The notes beneath the pieces are model-generated. The model saw only the letters and a program-made list of their open reading frames with translations. It searched no databases and was not told the DNA's origin. A program made the position numbers and the translations under genes. From assembly GCA_902538085.1 (NCBI GenBank), contig CACBDV010000001.1:107766-171765 (forward strand): DNA of 64,000 nucleotides, given 5' to 3'. Positions 47,410-55,896 of this stretch are shown piece after piece; the stretch's first letter is position 1, and the number at the start of each line of letters is the position of its first letter. The stretch is from an uncultured Alphaproteobacteria bacterium. GTDB lineage: Bacteria > Pseudomonadota > Alphaproteobacteria > HIMB59.

Positions 47410-48039
47410 CTAACTATTTAACACTGACTCACAGACAGTTTTTATCATTAATTGTGAAGACCTAGCTCCAGGATCGATATGACCTTTCGCTCGCTCTCCT
47501 AAAAAAGAAGCTCTCCCTTTTGTGGCTAAAAGATCTTTTGTTGAAAACATCCCTTTTTCCGCCACTTCAATAGCTTCTTTAAGTATCTCTTTAACATCTT
47601 TGTTATCCTCGACACCTTTTTTAAGGCAGTTAGATACAGGTATGAGAACATCCATCATTGTTTTTTCACCTACATCTGCTTTACCTCTTTGTTTTACAGC
47701 TTCCACGCCATCTGCAAAAATTTCAATTGCCTTTTTATAATCAACACCATTATCGATATCGTTTCCTTTGGCCATGGTCATAAACAATGTGCCAAACAAG
47801 GCACCAGATGAGCCACCAATACCAGAGAGAACTTTCATTGCTATTTGGTTTAGAGCTTTAGACATTGGTAAATCTTTAATTACAGCTTCTAATTCTATAA
47901 CAAGCTTGATCCCTCTTTGGACATTAAAAATATGATCCCCATCTCCTATTTCTTGGTCCAATTTTTCTATTTCACTTGCATTTGCTTCAATTACAGCTTG
48001 AATTTCTTTTGCTCTATGGATTAAAAAATTAACACTCAT
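47410..48039 (-). CDS. dhaL: dihydroxyacetone kinase subunit DhaL
   Basis: Nucleotide-binding subunit of the kinase. LDQEIGDGDHIFNVQRG near residue 30 carries the Asp residues that hold Mg-nucleotide, and GGSSGALFGTLFMTMAKG and DPGARSSQLMI are conserved family blocks. The 209-residue length matches stand-alone DhaL. No DhaM is encoded nearby. It overlaps the upstream ATPase gene by 4 bases. Confidence 0.92.
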   Translation of the reverse strand: MSVNFLIHRAKEIQAVIEANASEIEKLDQEIGDGDHIFNVQRGIKLVIELEAVIKDLPMSKALNQIAMKVLSGIGGSSGALFGTLFMTMAKGNDIDNGVDYKKAIEIFADGVEAVKQRGKADVGEKTMMDVLIPVSNCLKKGVEDNKDVKEILKEAIEVAEKGMFSTKDLLATKGRASFLGERAKGHIDPGARSSQLMIKTVCESVLNS

Positions 48040-49046
48040 TGCACGCTCATTCCTTTTTCGTCAAAAAATAAAATTTTATTTTGATCTATTGCAAAATTTA
48101 CTTTGTCCCCTTTTTGTCCTTGGAATGTTCCCTGATATAAGGATAAAATTTCTGCTCCATTAAAATCTATCTCTACCACAGTTTCTGCACCGAGAGACTC
48201 AACAGTTTTAATTGAGCCAGAAAGTTCACCTTCTCCTATCTTAATGTGCTCAGGTCTTAAACCAAGTTGACTTGCTTTATCTGGTGATGAAGTATTTAGA
48301 GTAGTTCTGTTGAGAATATTAATTTTTGGTGAGCCTAATCTATTTGCAACATAAATAGATTTTGGATTATTGTATATATCTTCTGGTTTATCAATCTGGG
48401 CAATCTTACCATTTTCTAATACTCCGATGCGATCTGCCATAGTTGTAGCTTCAGCTTGATCATGCGTGACGTAAAGAATTGTGGAGCCTAAATTTAATTG
48501 GATTTTTTTCAGTTCGACTCTCAAACTTTCCCTTAATTTTGCATCAAGGGATGAAAGTGGCTCATCCATTAAATATATACTTGGGTCTCTGACTAGAGCA
48601 CGACCTATCGCAACTCTTTGCATTTCTCCCCCTGATAATTCAGTTGCTTTATTGTCTAATTTAGCTGAAATTTTCAACATTTCCGCTATTTTTGTAACTT
48701 TTTCTCTAATCTTATCTTCTGGGATTTTTCTGAGAGGGGATCGAAGAGGAAAAGCTAAATTGTCGTAAACCTTATAATGAGGGTATAAGGAGTATTGTTG
48801 AAATACAAACGCTGTGTCTCTAGCTGCAGGCTGAGCCTCTGAAAAATCTTCATCATCAAAAAGGATCTTTCCTTCATCAATTTTTTCTAAACCTGCTATT
48901 GATCTTAATGTTGTTGTTTTACCTGCACCGGTTGGACCCAATAATACAAAAAACTCTCCATCGTTTACTGTAAAGCTAATATCATCTAAAGCCTTGATAG
49001 TTTTATCATATATTTTTGTAATATTTTGTAGTTCTACTTTAGACAT
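48036..49046 (-). CDS. sugar ABC transporter ATP-binding protein (MalK/UgpC-like)
   Basis: A 336-residue ABC ATPase. Walker A is GPTGAGKTTTLR, the signature is LSGGEMQR and Walker B is IYLMDEPLSSLD; the C-terminal TOBE domain carries GLRPEHIKIGEG. It is one of two ATPases in the operon, which probably form a heterodimer. The ATG overlaps the stop of the other ATPase gene by one base. Confidence 0.93.
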   Translation of the reverse strand: MSKVELQNITKIYDKTIKALDDISFTVNDGEFFVLLGPTGAGKTTTLRSIAGLEKIDEGKILFDDEDFSEAQPAARDTAFVFQQYSLYPHYKVYDNLAFPLRSPLRKIPEDKIREKVTKIAEMLKISAKLDNKATELSGGEMQRVAIGRALVRDPSIYLMDEPLSSLDAKLRESLRVELKKIQLNLGSTILYVTHDQAEATTMADRIGVLENGKIAQIDKPEDIYNNPKSIYVANRLGSPKINILNRTTLNTSSPDKASQLGLRPEHIKIGEGELSGSIKTVESLGAETVVEIDFNGAEILSLYQGTFQGQKGDKVNFAIDQNKILFFDEKGMSVQ

Positions 49047-50128
49047 TAACTCATAAAATCGCTTTGAAGTGCTTTATCATTTGAACCATCAAAAATTATT
49101 TGGTTATTATTAAGAGTATCAAATTGAATTTGCTCATTAATATTAACTTGTGTGTCACTATCAACTCTAATTTTTATATTTCCAAGTTGAGTTTCAATTG
49201 TAAGAATTTTTCTTGAACCTAAATATTCAACACCAAAGACATTGCCTTTTACACCATTTTCAGATACTAATTTTAAATTCTCTGGCCTTACACCTAAAAA
49301 ATTTTTATTGGAGTCTGTTCCTTCTTTTTGTTGAGGGATATTTAATGATGAGTCTAATAATTTAATACTTGATTGACTTGGAGAAATTTTTTCATTTATC
49401 GGTATGAAGTTCATTCCTGGTGATCCAATAAAGTTTGCAACAAACTTTGTTTTAGGTTTATTATAAATAACTTTTGGTGAGTCTGCCTGCAACACCACTC
49501 CCTCATTCATTACTGCTATTCGATCAGCCATCGACATTGCCTCTTGTTGATCGTGCGTTACATAAACTGTCGTTGCATCAATATCATCGTGAAGTTTTCT
49601 TAATTCCAAACACATCAATTCTCTAAATTCTGCATCAAGTGTGCCCAAAGGTTCATCCATTAAAAATGCTTTAGGTCTTCTGACTAGTGCTCTTCCGAGA
49701 GCAACACGTTGGCGATCACCTCCTGCTAAAGAGGATACTTTTGATTTTAATAAGTGATCAATTCTGAGAAGCTTTGCAGCTTCCAGAACTTTAGCATCTA
49801 CTTCGCTTCGTGAGAGCTTTTGCATTTTCAGTGGGAAAGCCAGATTATTTCTTACATTCATGTGTGGATAGAGTGCAAAAAGCTGAAAAACAAAGGCTAT
49901 ATCTCGCTGAGAGGCCCTTAGATAGCCCACATCTTCCTTATCCAAATATATATTTCCAGAAGTTGGTAGCTCTAAACCAGCAATCATTCTTAAAGTGGTA
50001 GTTTTTCCACAACCTGAAGGACCGAGTAAAACGAAGAATTCTTTATTTTCAATAATAAGATTGGAGTTTTTCACTGCTACGAAATCTCCAAAAGATTTAT
50101 GTAAATTTTTAATTTCTATTTCTGCCAT
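49046..50128 (-). CDS. sugar ABC transporter ATP-binding protein (second)
   Basis: A 360-residue ABC ATPase from ATG 50128 (MAEIEIKNLHKSF). Walker A is GPSGCGKTTTLR and Walker B is AFLMDEPLGTLD. The signature loop reads LAGGDRQRVA instead of LSGGQ, so one ATP site may be degenerate, as in some asymmetric pairs. A TOBE domain ends with LGVRPENLKLV. The open frame further upstream is not protein-like and is rejected. Confidence 0.93.
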   Translation of the reverse strand: MAEIEIKNLHKSFGDFVAVKNSNLIIENKEFFVLLGPSGCGKTTTLRMIAGLELPTSGNIYLDKEDVGYLRASQRDIAFVFQLFALYPHMNVRNNLAFPLKMQKLSRSEVDAKVLEAAKLLRIDHLLKSKVSSLAGGDRQRVALGRALVRRPKAFLMDEPLGTLDAEFRELMCLELRKLHDDIDATTVYVTHDQQEAMSMADRIAVMNEGVVLQADSPKVIYNKPKTKFVANFIGSPGMNFIPINEKISPSQSSIKLLDSSLNIPQQKEGTDSNKNFLGVRPENLKLVSENGVKGNVFGVEYLGSRKILTIETQLGNIKIRVDSDTQVNINEQIQFDTLNNNQIIFDGSNDKALQSDFMS

Positions 50129-50130
50129 GG

Positions 50131-50322
50131 CTAATCTGGGAAATGACTTGTGATCACAAATCCGATGGTTCCCACTAAAATAACGATAAAAGAATATGTA
50201 TACATCCACATAGCAAAAGGCTGCATCAGCATAAATACACCCAATAAAATTAGAACAGTTGATGCATTTTCCCAAATGGATCTTCTAAAAATTCTTCTCA
50301 ATAAACTTTTTTTCTCAGCCAT
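50131..50322 (-). CDS. small membrane protein in the ABC operon
   Basis: A 63-residue protein: a basic start (MAEKKSLLRRIFRR), two hydrophobic helices (about 18-36 and 40-57) and an acidic end. Its position between the second permease and the ATPase, with 1-base and 2-base spacings, suggests that it belongs to the transporter. Glycerol GlpSTPQV transporters carry an analogous small membrane protein (DUF2160), but I do not see clear sequence homology. Confidence 0.72.
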   Translation of the reverse strand: MAEKKSLLRRIFRRSIWENASTVLILLGVFMLMQPFAMWMYTYSFIVILVGTIGFVITSHFPD

Positions 50323-51266
50323 TATTTTCTTACCGCTCCAAATGTTATTCCCCTTAGAAGATGCTTTCTCAATACAACTGTAAATATCATCACTGGGATT
50401 AAAAATAATGTTGTCCCTGCTCCAATAGCAGGCCAATCAAGACCACCCTCTCCTATAATTGTAGGGATAAATGGTGGTGCAGTTTGCGCATTAAATTGTG
50501 TTAGTAAAACAGCAAATGCATATTCATTCCATGAAAATATCATGCAGAAAATTGCTGTTGCTGCAATACCTGTAGTTGCTTGCGGAAGGACTACTTTAAA
50601 AAATGCTTGCATTCTAGAGTAACCATCTATCATCGCAGCCTCCTCATACTCTCTCGGTATCTCATCCATAAAGCCTTTTAACAGCCAAACTGACAAACTT
50701 AAATTTACAACAGTGTAAAGAATAATCATACCAACGTGAGTATCACCGAGACCAAGTTTTCTATACATAATAAATATAGGTACTGCCACTGCTATTGGTG
50801 GGAACATTCTCGTAGATAAAATAAAAAATAATAAATCATCTTTCAGCGGGACTTTAAATCTTGAAAGAGCGTAGGCAGCTAAGGAGCCTAAAAATACCGA
50901 AAAGAAGGTGGCACCAAATCCAATTATCAAAGAATTGGAATACCTCGGTAAAAATTTTGATGGTCCTGTTATGACCATTTCTCTACTACGAACTAACTCC
51001 TCATACCATGTATCTGGTGGTGGAAGAGAGTCCAAATAGTCCTTGGGTTGCCTTGATCGATTGGTAAATAAATTTACATAACCCTCTAAAGATGGTTCAA
51101 AAAAGACCTCTGGAGGGTAAGAGATAGCACTATCAACACTTTTAAAACTTGTAGCAACCATCCATGTGATCGGTATAAGGGTTACAATCATGTATACGAT
51201 GATGATAGTGGCAGCTAATTTTCTCGAAAATCCTGTTGCCTCTAGTGGTGATCTTGAAGTGTCCAT
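50322..51266 (-). CDS. sugar ABC transporter permease (MalG-type)
   Basis: A 314-residue permease with six transmembrane segments. The EAA loop that contacts the ATPase is EYEEAAMIDGYSRMQAFFKVVLP near residue 212, here cited by its key residues EEAA..DG. An extra periplasmic loop near residues 45-85 is longer than in MalG. Its ATG overlaps the preceding permease stop by one base (TAATG). Confidence 0.92.
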   Translation of the reverse strand: MDTSRSPLEATGFSRKLAATIIIVYMIVTLIPITWMVATSFKSVDSAISYPPEVFFEPSLEGYVNLFTNRSRQPKDYLDSLPPPDTWYEELVRSREMVITGPSKFLPRYSNSLIIGFGATFFSVFLGSLAAYALSRFKVPLKDDLLFFILSTRMFPPIAVAVPIFIMYRKLGLGDTHVGMIILYTVVNLSLSVWLLKGFMDEIPREYEEAAMIDGYSRMQAFFKVVLPQATTGIAATAIFCMIFSWNEYAFAVLLTQFNAQTAPPFIPTIIGEGGLDWPAIGAGTTLFLIPVMIFTVVLRKHLLRGITFGAVRK

Positions 51267-52168
51267 TATCGCTCTTTAATTTTGTTCATAACTTTTACAT
51301 ACACATTTCCAAAGCCGAATATGGTGACAAATAATATTACAGCAAAAGCAGAGCTGTAACCTGTTTTCCATTTTTCAAATGCTTCGCGTTTTAAATTGAT
51401 TGATGCTAGTTCAGTCGCCGATCCTGGCCCCCCTGAAGTAAGCTCAGCGACCAGATCAAACATTTTGAAATTCTCGATCCCTCTAAATAATAATGCAAGA
51501 AGTAGAAAAGGAAGGACAGATGGCAATGTTATATGGATAAATTGCTGCCACTTACTAGCCCTGTCAACTTCTGCAGCCTCGTACAAATAATTTGGGATTG
51601 ATCTTAATCCTGCTAAACAAATTAACATAGTAAAAGGTGTCCACATCCATGTATCGACAATCACAATTGACCAAGGGGCTAAAGTGCTTGAACCAATCAT
51701 ATCAAAAATACCAAAGTCATAGAAAAAATTAACTACGTAATTAAATAAACCTACTTGAGGATTATATAAGTAAGTCCAAAATACACCTACAACTGCAGGG
51801 GAAAGCATCATTGGTAAAACTATTAAAGTAGTGAGTAGTTCATTGCCTTTAAATTTTTTATTTAAAAGAAGAGCAAGACCCAATCCAATTAATGCTTGTA
51901 AGACTAATGTCCAACAAACGAAGTGGGCAGTTATCTGCATCTTTTCCCATATCTCTTCTTTTCCTAAAATCTTTTTATAGTTTTTTAAACCCACAAATTT
52001 TACTTCTCTACCTATTTTATTGGCATAAAAGTTGGTGAATGACATTCTTATGGCATAGATGAGAGGATAAATATTTATAGCAAGTAATAGAATTAAAGTT
52101 GGTGCTATAAAAATCCAGGCTATTGCTTTATCAGATAAGCCTTTGAACTTTTTAACAGCACTTTTCAT
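51266..52168 (-). CDS. sugar ABC transporter permease (MalF-type)
   Basis: A 300-residue permease with six transmembrane segments. The EAA loop is LYEAAEVDRASKWQQFIHITLP near residue 194, cited by EAAEVD. SGGPGSATELAS is the loop typical of carbohydrate-type MalF proteins. It follows the binding-protein gene after 55 bases that hold a strong hairpin. Confidence 0.92.
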   Translation of the reverse strand: MKSAVKKFKGLSDKAIAWIFIAPTLILLLAINIYPLIYAIRMSFTNFYANKIGREVKFVGLKNYKKILGKEEIWEKMQITAHFVCWTLVLQALIGLGLALLLNKKFKGNELLTTLIVLPMMLSPAVVGVFWTYLYNPQVGLFNYVVNFFYDFGIFDMIGSSTLAPWSIVIVDTWMWTPFTMLICLAGLRSIPNYLYEAAEVDRASKWQQFIHITLPSVLPFLLLALLFRGIENFKMFDLVAELTSGGPGSATELASINLKREAFEKWKTGYSSAFAVILFVTIFGFGNVYVKVMNKIKER

Positions 52169-52183
52169 ATATGTTTTAGATTG

Positions 52184-52207
52184 AAGGGCGGGATTAATCC
52201 CACCCTT
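52184..52207 (-). terminator. intercistronic hairpin between binding-protein and permease genes
   Basis: On the minus strand GGGTGGGA-TTAA-TCCCGCCC pairs over 8 positions with one T-G wobble, flanked by AA and TT. It lies 17 bases after the binding-protein stop with no long T-tract. It could act as a partial terminator or as a 3' RNA-stability element, raising binding-protein levels over permeases, as known for malE-malF. Confidence 0.7.
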
Positions 52208-52223
52208 TATATTAATTTAGTGA

Positions 52224-53534
52224 TTAAATTTTACCGTCGTCTTCGAAGACTTCAGTCCAATCATCAATGATTTTGTCTAATGCGTCTTTTGCAGAACCTT
52301 TTCCATTCACAACGTAGTCATGAATTCTCTCCTGCATTGGAAGCATTAATTCAACAAATGTAGGCTCTTGCCAAAAGTCTTTGACGATGCCCATTGAGTC
52401 AAGGAAGCCTTGTGCGTAAACAGCTGAGTCAACGAAATCAGGTGATCCAAGAACATCCATATGACATGAATATCCACCTAAATCCCACCATTTTTGTTGA
52501 ATATCTGGCTTTGCAAACCACTTCATGTATTCAAGAGCCAAGTCTTGTTTATCAGAGTAACTCACAACTGAGATACCTTGACCACCAAGAGTAGCTGCAC
52601 ATACGTTTTGACATGGGTTAGCAAAGAAACCAGAAACTCTTCCGTCACTGTCTTCTTTAGAAACACCAGGCCAGAAAGCATACCAGTTCATTTGAAATGC
52701 AACCTGTCCTGATTTATATGCATCAAGATTTGCGACCATATAAGCATCTGAATGCCCTGGAGGTGCACAATCTTCGTACATTTTTCTATAAAATTCAACA
52801 GCCTCTACAGAAGCATCTGAGTTAAAATAACCGTCCATCTCGTATGGGTTATCAGGATTTTCGTACTGCATACCCCATGCATACATGGCTGCTGTTACAC
52901 CCATGGTGATACCTTCAGATCCACGCTCTGTATTGATAGCTGCACCATATCTTACTTGTCCATCAATTTCTCTTCCTTGGAAGAAAGTACACATGTCATA
53001 TAACTCATCCCAAGTTTTTGGAACACCTAGATCATATCCATGCTTACTTTTAAATTCAGCTTGAAGCTCTGGTCTATCAAACCAGTCTTTTCGATAAGCC
53101 CATGCTAAAGCATCACCCATTGCTGGAAGAGCGTAATAGTTAGGTGATCCTTTTGGCCATGTTGAATATGCGTAAACAGTTGCTGGGTTAAAATCATCCA
53201 TTGAAATTCCGTTAGCATCAAAGAAATCATTTAACTTAACATAGTGACCATATTCAGCACCTTGTCCAATCCACTGTGAGTCACCAATTAACAAGTCAAA
53301 AGTTTTACCTTGGTTATTTAACTCGTTAAGCATTCTCTCAGCAAAATTTGGCCATGGCACAAATTCGAAGTTCATTTCAACGCCTGTTTCAGCTGTAAAT
53401 TCTTTACTTAATTCTTGTAATGCATTAGCAGGATCCCAAGCGGCCCAGCCCAAAGTCAAAGACTCAGATTTAGCATTCAAAGAAAAAAGTAAGGCAAAAA
53501 CAGGAACTAGAAATACAGATAGTATTTTTCTCAT
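52224..53534 (-). CDS. sugar ABC transporter substrate-binding protein
   Basis: A 436-residue family 1 extracellular solute-binding protein from ATG 53534 with a GAGGAGG ribosome binding site. The signal peptide ends at LNAKS near residue 19. The mature protein is Trp- and Tyr-rich (GWAAWDPANAL, NWYAFWPG), suggesting stacking to a sugar or polyol. It heads the operon with permeases, two ATPases and DhaLK. Substrate is inferred to be a short sugar, polyol or ketose. Confidence 0.92.
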   Translation of the reverse strand: MRKILSVFLVPVFALLFSLNAKSESLTLGWAAWDPANALQELSKEFTAETGVEMNFEFVPWPNFAERMLNELNNQGKTFDLLIGDSQWIGQGAEYGHYVKLNDFFDANGISMDDFNPATVYAYSTWPKGSPNYYALPAMGDALAWAYRKDWFDRPELQAEFKSKHGYDLGVPKTWDELYDMCTFFQGREIDGQVRYGAAINTERGSEGITMGVTAAMYAWGMQYENPDNPYEMDGYFNSDASVEAVEFYRKMYEDCAPPGHSDAYMVANLDAYKSGQVAFQMNWYAFWPGVSKEDSDGRVSGFFANPCQNVCAATLGGQGISVVSYSDKQDLALEYMKWFAKPDIQQKWWDLGGYSCHMDVLGSPDFVDSAVYAQGFLDSMGIVKDFWQEPTFVELMLPMQERIHDYVVNGKGSAKDALDKIIDDWTEVFEDDGKI

Positions 53535-53681
53535 GTTATTATTCCTCCTCTTTAATAACAAAACTGGCTGATTATACAGTCTTTTTAGATATTTATAAAT
53601 GCAGATTATTCATAGTTTTAAAAACATTTTAAATAGCAGTTAACTGTAATATTATAGTTTGTCGCAGGAGGGGGTTAAGCG
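53535..53681. promoter_or_regulatory. divergent control region with palindrome
   Basis: Lies between the binding-protein gene (minus) and the sugar isomerase gene (plus). On the minus strand, TATAAT at 53571-53576 is a good -10, though no clear -35 was seen. A 10-base palindrome CAGTTAACTG sits at 53637-53646, about 36 bases before the plus-strand ATG, and is a candidate operator. No regulator gene is adjacent. A GGAGGGGG ribosome binding site precedes the plus gene. Confidence 0.45.
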
Positions 53682-54734
53682 ATGTCTATTAAAGGTCCAG
53701 CTATATTTTTAGCTCAATTTGCAGGTGATGATGCTCCGTTTAACAATATAGAGAATATCTCAAAATGGGCTAGTGATTTGGGATACTTAGGTGTTCAGAT
53801 ACCTAGTTGGGATGAGAGGTTAATTAATTTAAAACAGGCATCTGAAAGCAAAGATTACTGTGACGAAATAAAAGGGACTCTTAAAAGTTTTAATTTAAAT
53901 CTAACTGAGCTATCGACGCATCTCCAAGGTCAGCTTGTAGCTGTTCATCCTGCATATGACTCAGTATTTGATGGTTTTGCAGCCTCAGAGGTAAGAGGAA
54001 ATCCATCTGCAAGGCAGCAATGGGCAGTCGATCAATTGATGATGGCTGCTAAAGCTTCAAAAAATTTTGGATTGACTGAACATGTTACTTTTTCAGGAGC
54101 ATTGGCTTGGCCATATGTTTATCCATGGCCTCAAAGACCAGAAGGGTTAGTTGAAACTGCATTTGATGAACTGGCTAAAAGGTGGAAACCTATTCTTAAT
54201 GAATTTGATGAGTGTGGGGTGAATTTATGTTATGAAATTCATCCAGGCGAGGATCTTTTTGATGGAATAACTTTTGAAATGTTTCTAGATAAAGTAGGCA
54301 ATCATGAGCGCTGCAACATGTTATATGATCCTAGCCACTTTGTTTTGCAGCATTTAGATTATTTGCAGCATATTGATATTTATCACGAGAAAATAAAAAT
54401 GTTTCATGTGAAAGACGCAGAACTCAATCCCACTGGTAAACAAGGGGTCTATAGTGGATTTCAATCTTGGAAGAACAGAGCAGGTCGATTTAGATCTTTA
54501 GGAGATGGGCAAGTCGATTTCAAGTCAATTTTCTCCAAACTTACTACTTACGGCTTTGATGGATGGGCTGTTTTAGAATGGGAATGTGCTTTGAAACACC
54601 CTGAAGACGGAGCTAAAGAGGGTTCTGTATTTATTAAAGATCATTTAATTAGAGTTACCGAGAATGCTTTCGATGATTTTGCCGATGCTGGCACTGATCA
54701 AGATGCAAACAAAAAAATGCTTGGAATTGAATGA
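53682..54734 (+). CDS. sugar phosphate isomerase/epimerase (AP-endonuclease-2 TIM barrel)
   Basis: A 350-residue xylose-isomerase-like TIM barrel. Metal-binding residues are visible in NLCYEIHPGEDLFDG, MLYDPSHF, MFHVKDAELN and VLEWECAL, the usual Glu-Asp-His-Glu set of this superfamily. It is paired with the Gfo/Idh/MocA gene four bases downstream, as in inositol and related catabolic operons. The substrate is unknown. Confidence 0.9.
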   Translation: MSIKGPAIFLAQFAGDDAPFNNIENISKWASDLGYLGVQIPSWDERLINLKQASESKDYCDEIKGTLKSFNLNLTELSTHLQGQLVAVHPAYDSVFDGFAASEVRGNPSARQQWAVDQLMMAAKASKNFGLTEHVTFSGALAWPYVYPWPQRPEGLVETAFDELAKRWKPILNEFDECGVNLCYEIHPGEDLFDGITFEMFLDKVGNHERCNMLYDPSHFVLQHLDYLQHIDIYHEKIKMFHVKDAELNPTGKQGVYSGFQSWKNRAGRFRSLGDGQVDFKSIFSKLTTYGFDGWAVLEWECALKHPEDGAKEGSVFIKDHLIRVTENAFDDFADAGTDQDANKKMLGIE

Positions 54735-54738
54735 TAAA

Positions 54739-55896
54739 ATGACCAAAAAATTAAAATTAGGAATGGTTGGTGGCGGCTCAGGTGCATTTATTGGAGAGGT
54801 TCACCGTATTGCATCTAGAATTGATGACCGCTTTGAACTGGTCGCTGGTGCCTTTTCATCTAATCCTGAAAAAGCTCAAGCCTCTGGCAGAGATATCGGA
54901 ATAGCAGATGAAAGGAATTATAAGGACTACCTTGAAATGGTCGAAAAAGAATTGATCAGAGAGGATAAAATAGATGCTGTAGCCATAGTGACACCAAATC
55001 ATATGCACCATCCGATCGCTAAAGCTTTCATGGAGAAAGGCTTTAACATAATTTGTGACAAACCCCTTGCCATGAATGTTAATCAATGTGAGGAACTAAT
55101 AAAATGTAAAAAAGACAATAATGTTCTTTTTGCTTTAACTCATAACTACACTGGTTATCCCATGATTAGGAATGCCAGAGCTCTTTGTAAGAGAGGTGAC
55201 TTAGGTGAAATAAGAGTAATTCAAGCAGAGTATGCTCAAGATTGGCTGACCGAAGATTTAGAAAATAGAATTAATGATGGGGGAAATAAACAGGCCTCTT
55301 GGAGAACTGATCCTAATCAATCAGGTGCTGGTGGATGTATTGGTGACATTGGAACTCATGCTTACAATCTTATTAAGTTTATAACTGATCTCAATACAGA
55401 GGAGATATCTGCAGAGTTAACATCTTTTGTGCCTGGGAGAAAATTAGATGATAATGCTCAAATATCGATCCGATTTAAAGGAGGAGCAAAAGGTACTATT
55501 TGGTCTTCTCAAGTAGCCCCAGGAAATGAAAATCATTTACAAATAAGAATTTATGGTAATAAGGCCGGACTAGAATGGTGTCAAGAAGATCCAAATTACC
55601 TTTACTTTACAAAATTTGGAGAACCCAAACAAAAAATTACAAGGGGTGGATCAGGTGCTATGAGCGATGCAGGAGATGTTACTAGAATTCCTGCTGGACA
55701 CCCCGAGGGATATTTAGAGGGCTTTGCAAATATATATACAGATGTAGCTAATGCGCTAATTGATCAGAAAAATGGCAAATTTAATGAGGAAAATCACCAT
55801 TTTCCAAGTGTAGAAGATGGACTTGAAGGTATTAAATTTATCGAAAGGTCAATCGCCTCTAGCTCATCAAATTCAAGCTGGGTAAGTTTCAATTAA
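54739..55896 (+). CDS. Gfo/Idh/MocA-family oxidoreductase
   Basis: A 385-residue NAD(P)-dependent dehydrogenase from ATG 54739 (MTKKLKLGMVGGG). The Rossmann motif GMVGGGSGAFIG is near residue 8, and AVAIVTPNHMHHPIAKAF and ICDKPLAMN carry the conserved EKP-like (DKP) catalytic region. GDIGTHAYNL holds the catalytic Asp/His. It likely oxidises a sugar or inositol with the adjacent isomerase. Its stop shares TTAA with the convergent gene. Confidence 0.92.
   Translation: MTKKLKLGMVGGGSGAFIGEVHRIASRIDDRFELVAGAFSSNPEKAQASGRDIGIADERNYKDYLEMVEKELIREDKIDAVAIVTPNHMHHPIAKAFMEKGFNIICDKPLAMNVNQCEELIKCKKDNNVLFALTHNYTGYPMIRNARALCKRGDLGEIRVIQAEYAQDWLTEDLENRINDGGNKQASWRTDPNQSGAGGCIGDIGTHAYNLIKFITDLNTEEISAELTSFVPGRKLDDNAQISIRFKGGAKGTIWSSQVAPGNENHLQIRIYGNKAGLEWCQEDPNYLYFTKFGEPKQKITRGGSGAMSDAGDVTRIPAGHPEGYLEGFANIYTDVANALIDQKNGKFNEENHHFPSVEDGLEGIKFIERSIASSSSNSSWVSFN

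Noticed and set aside
50129..50275. Upstream extension of the second ABC ATPase
   Set aside because: Overlaps the small membrane protein gene in another frame and is not part of the family.
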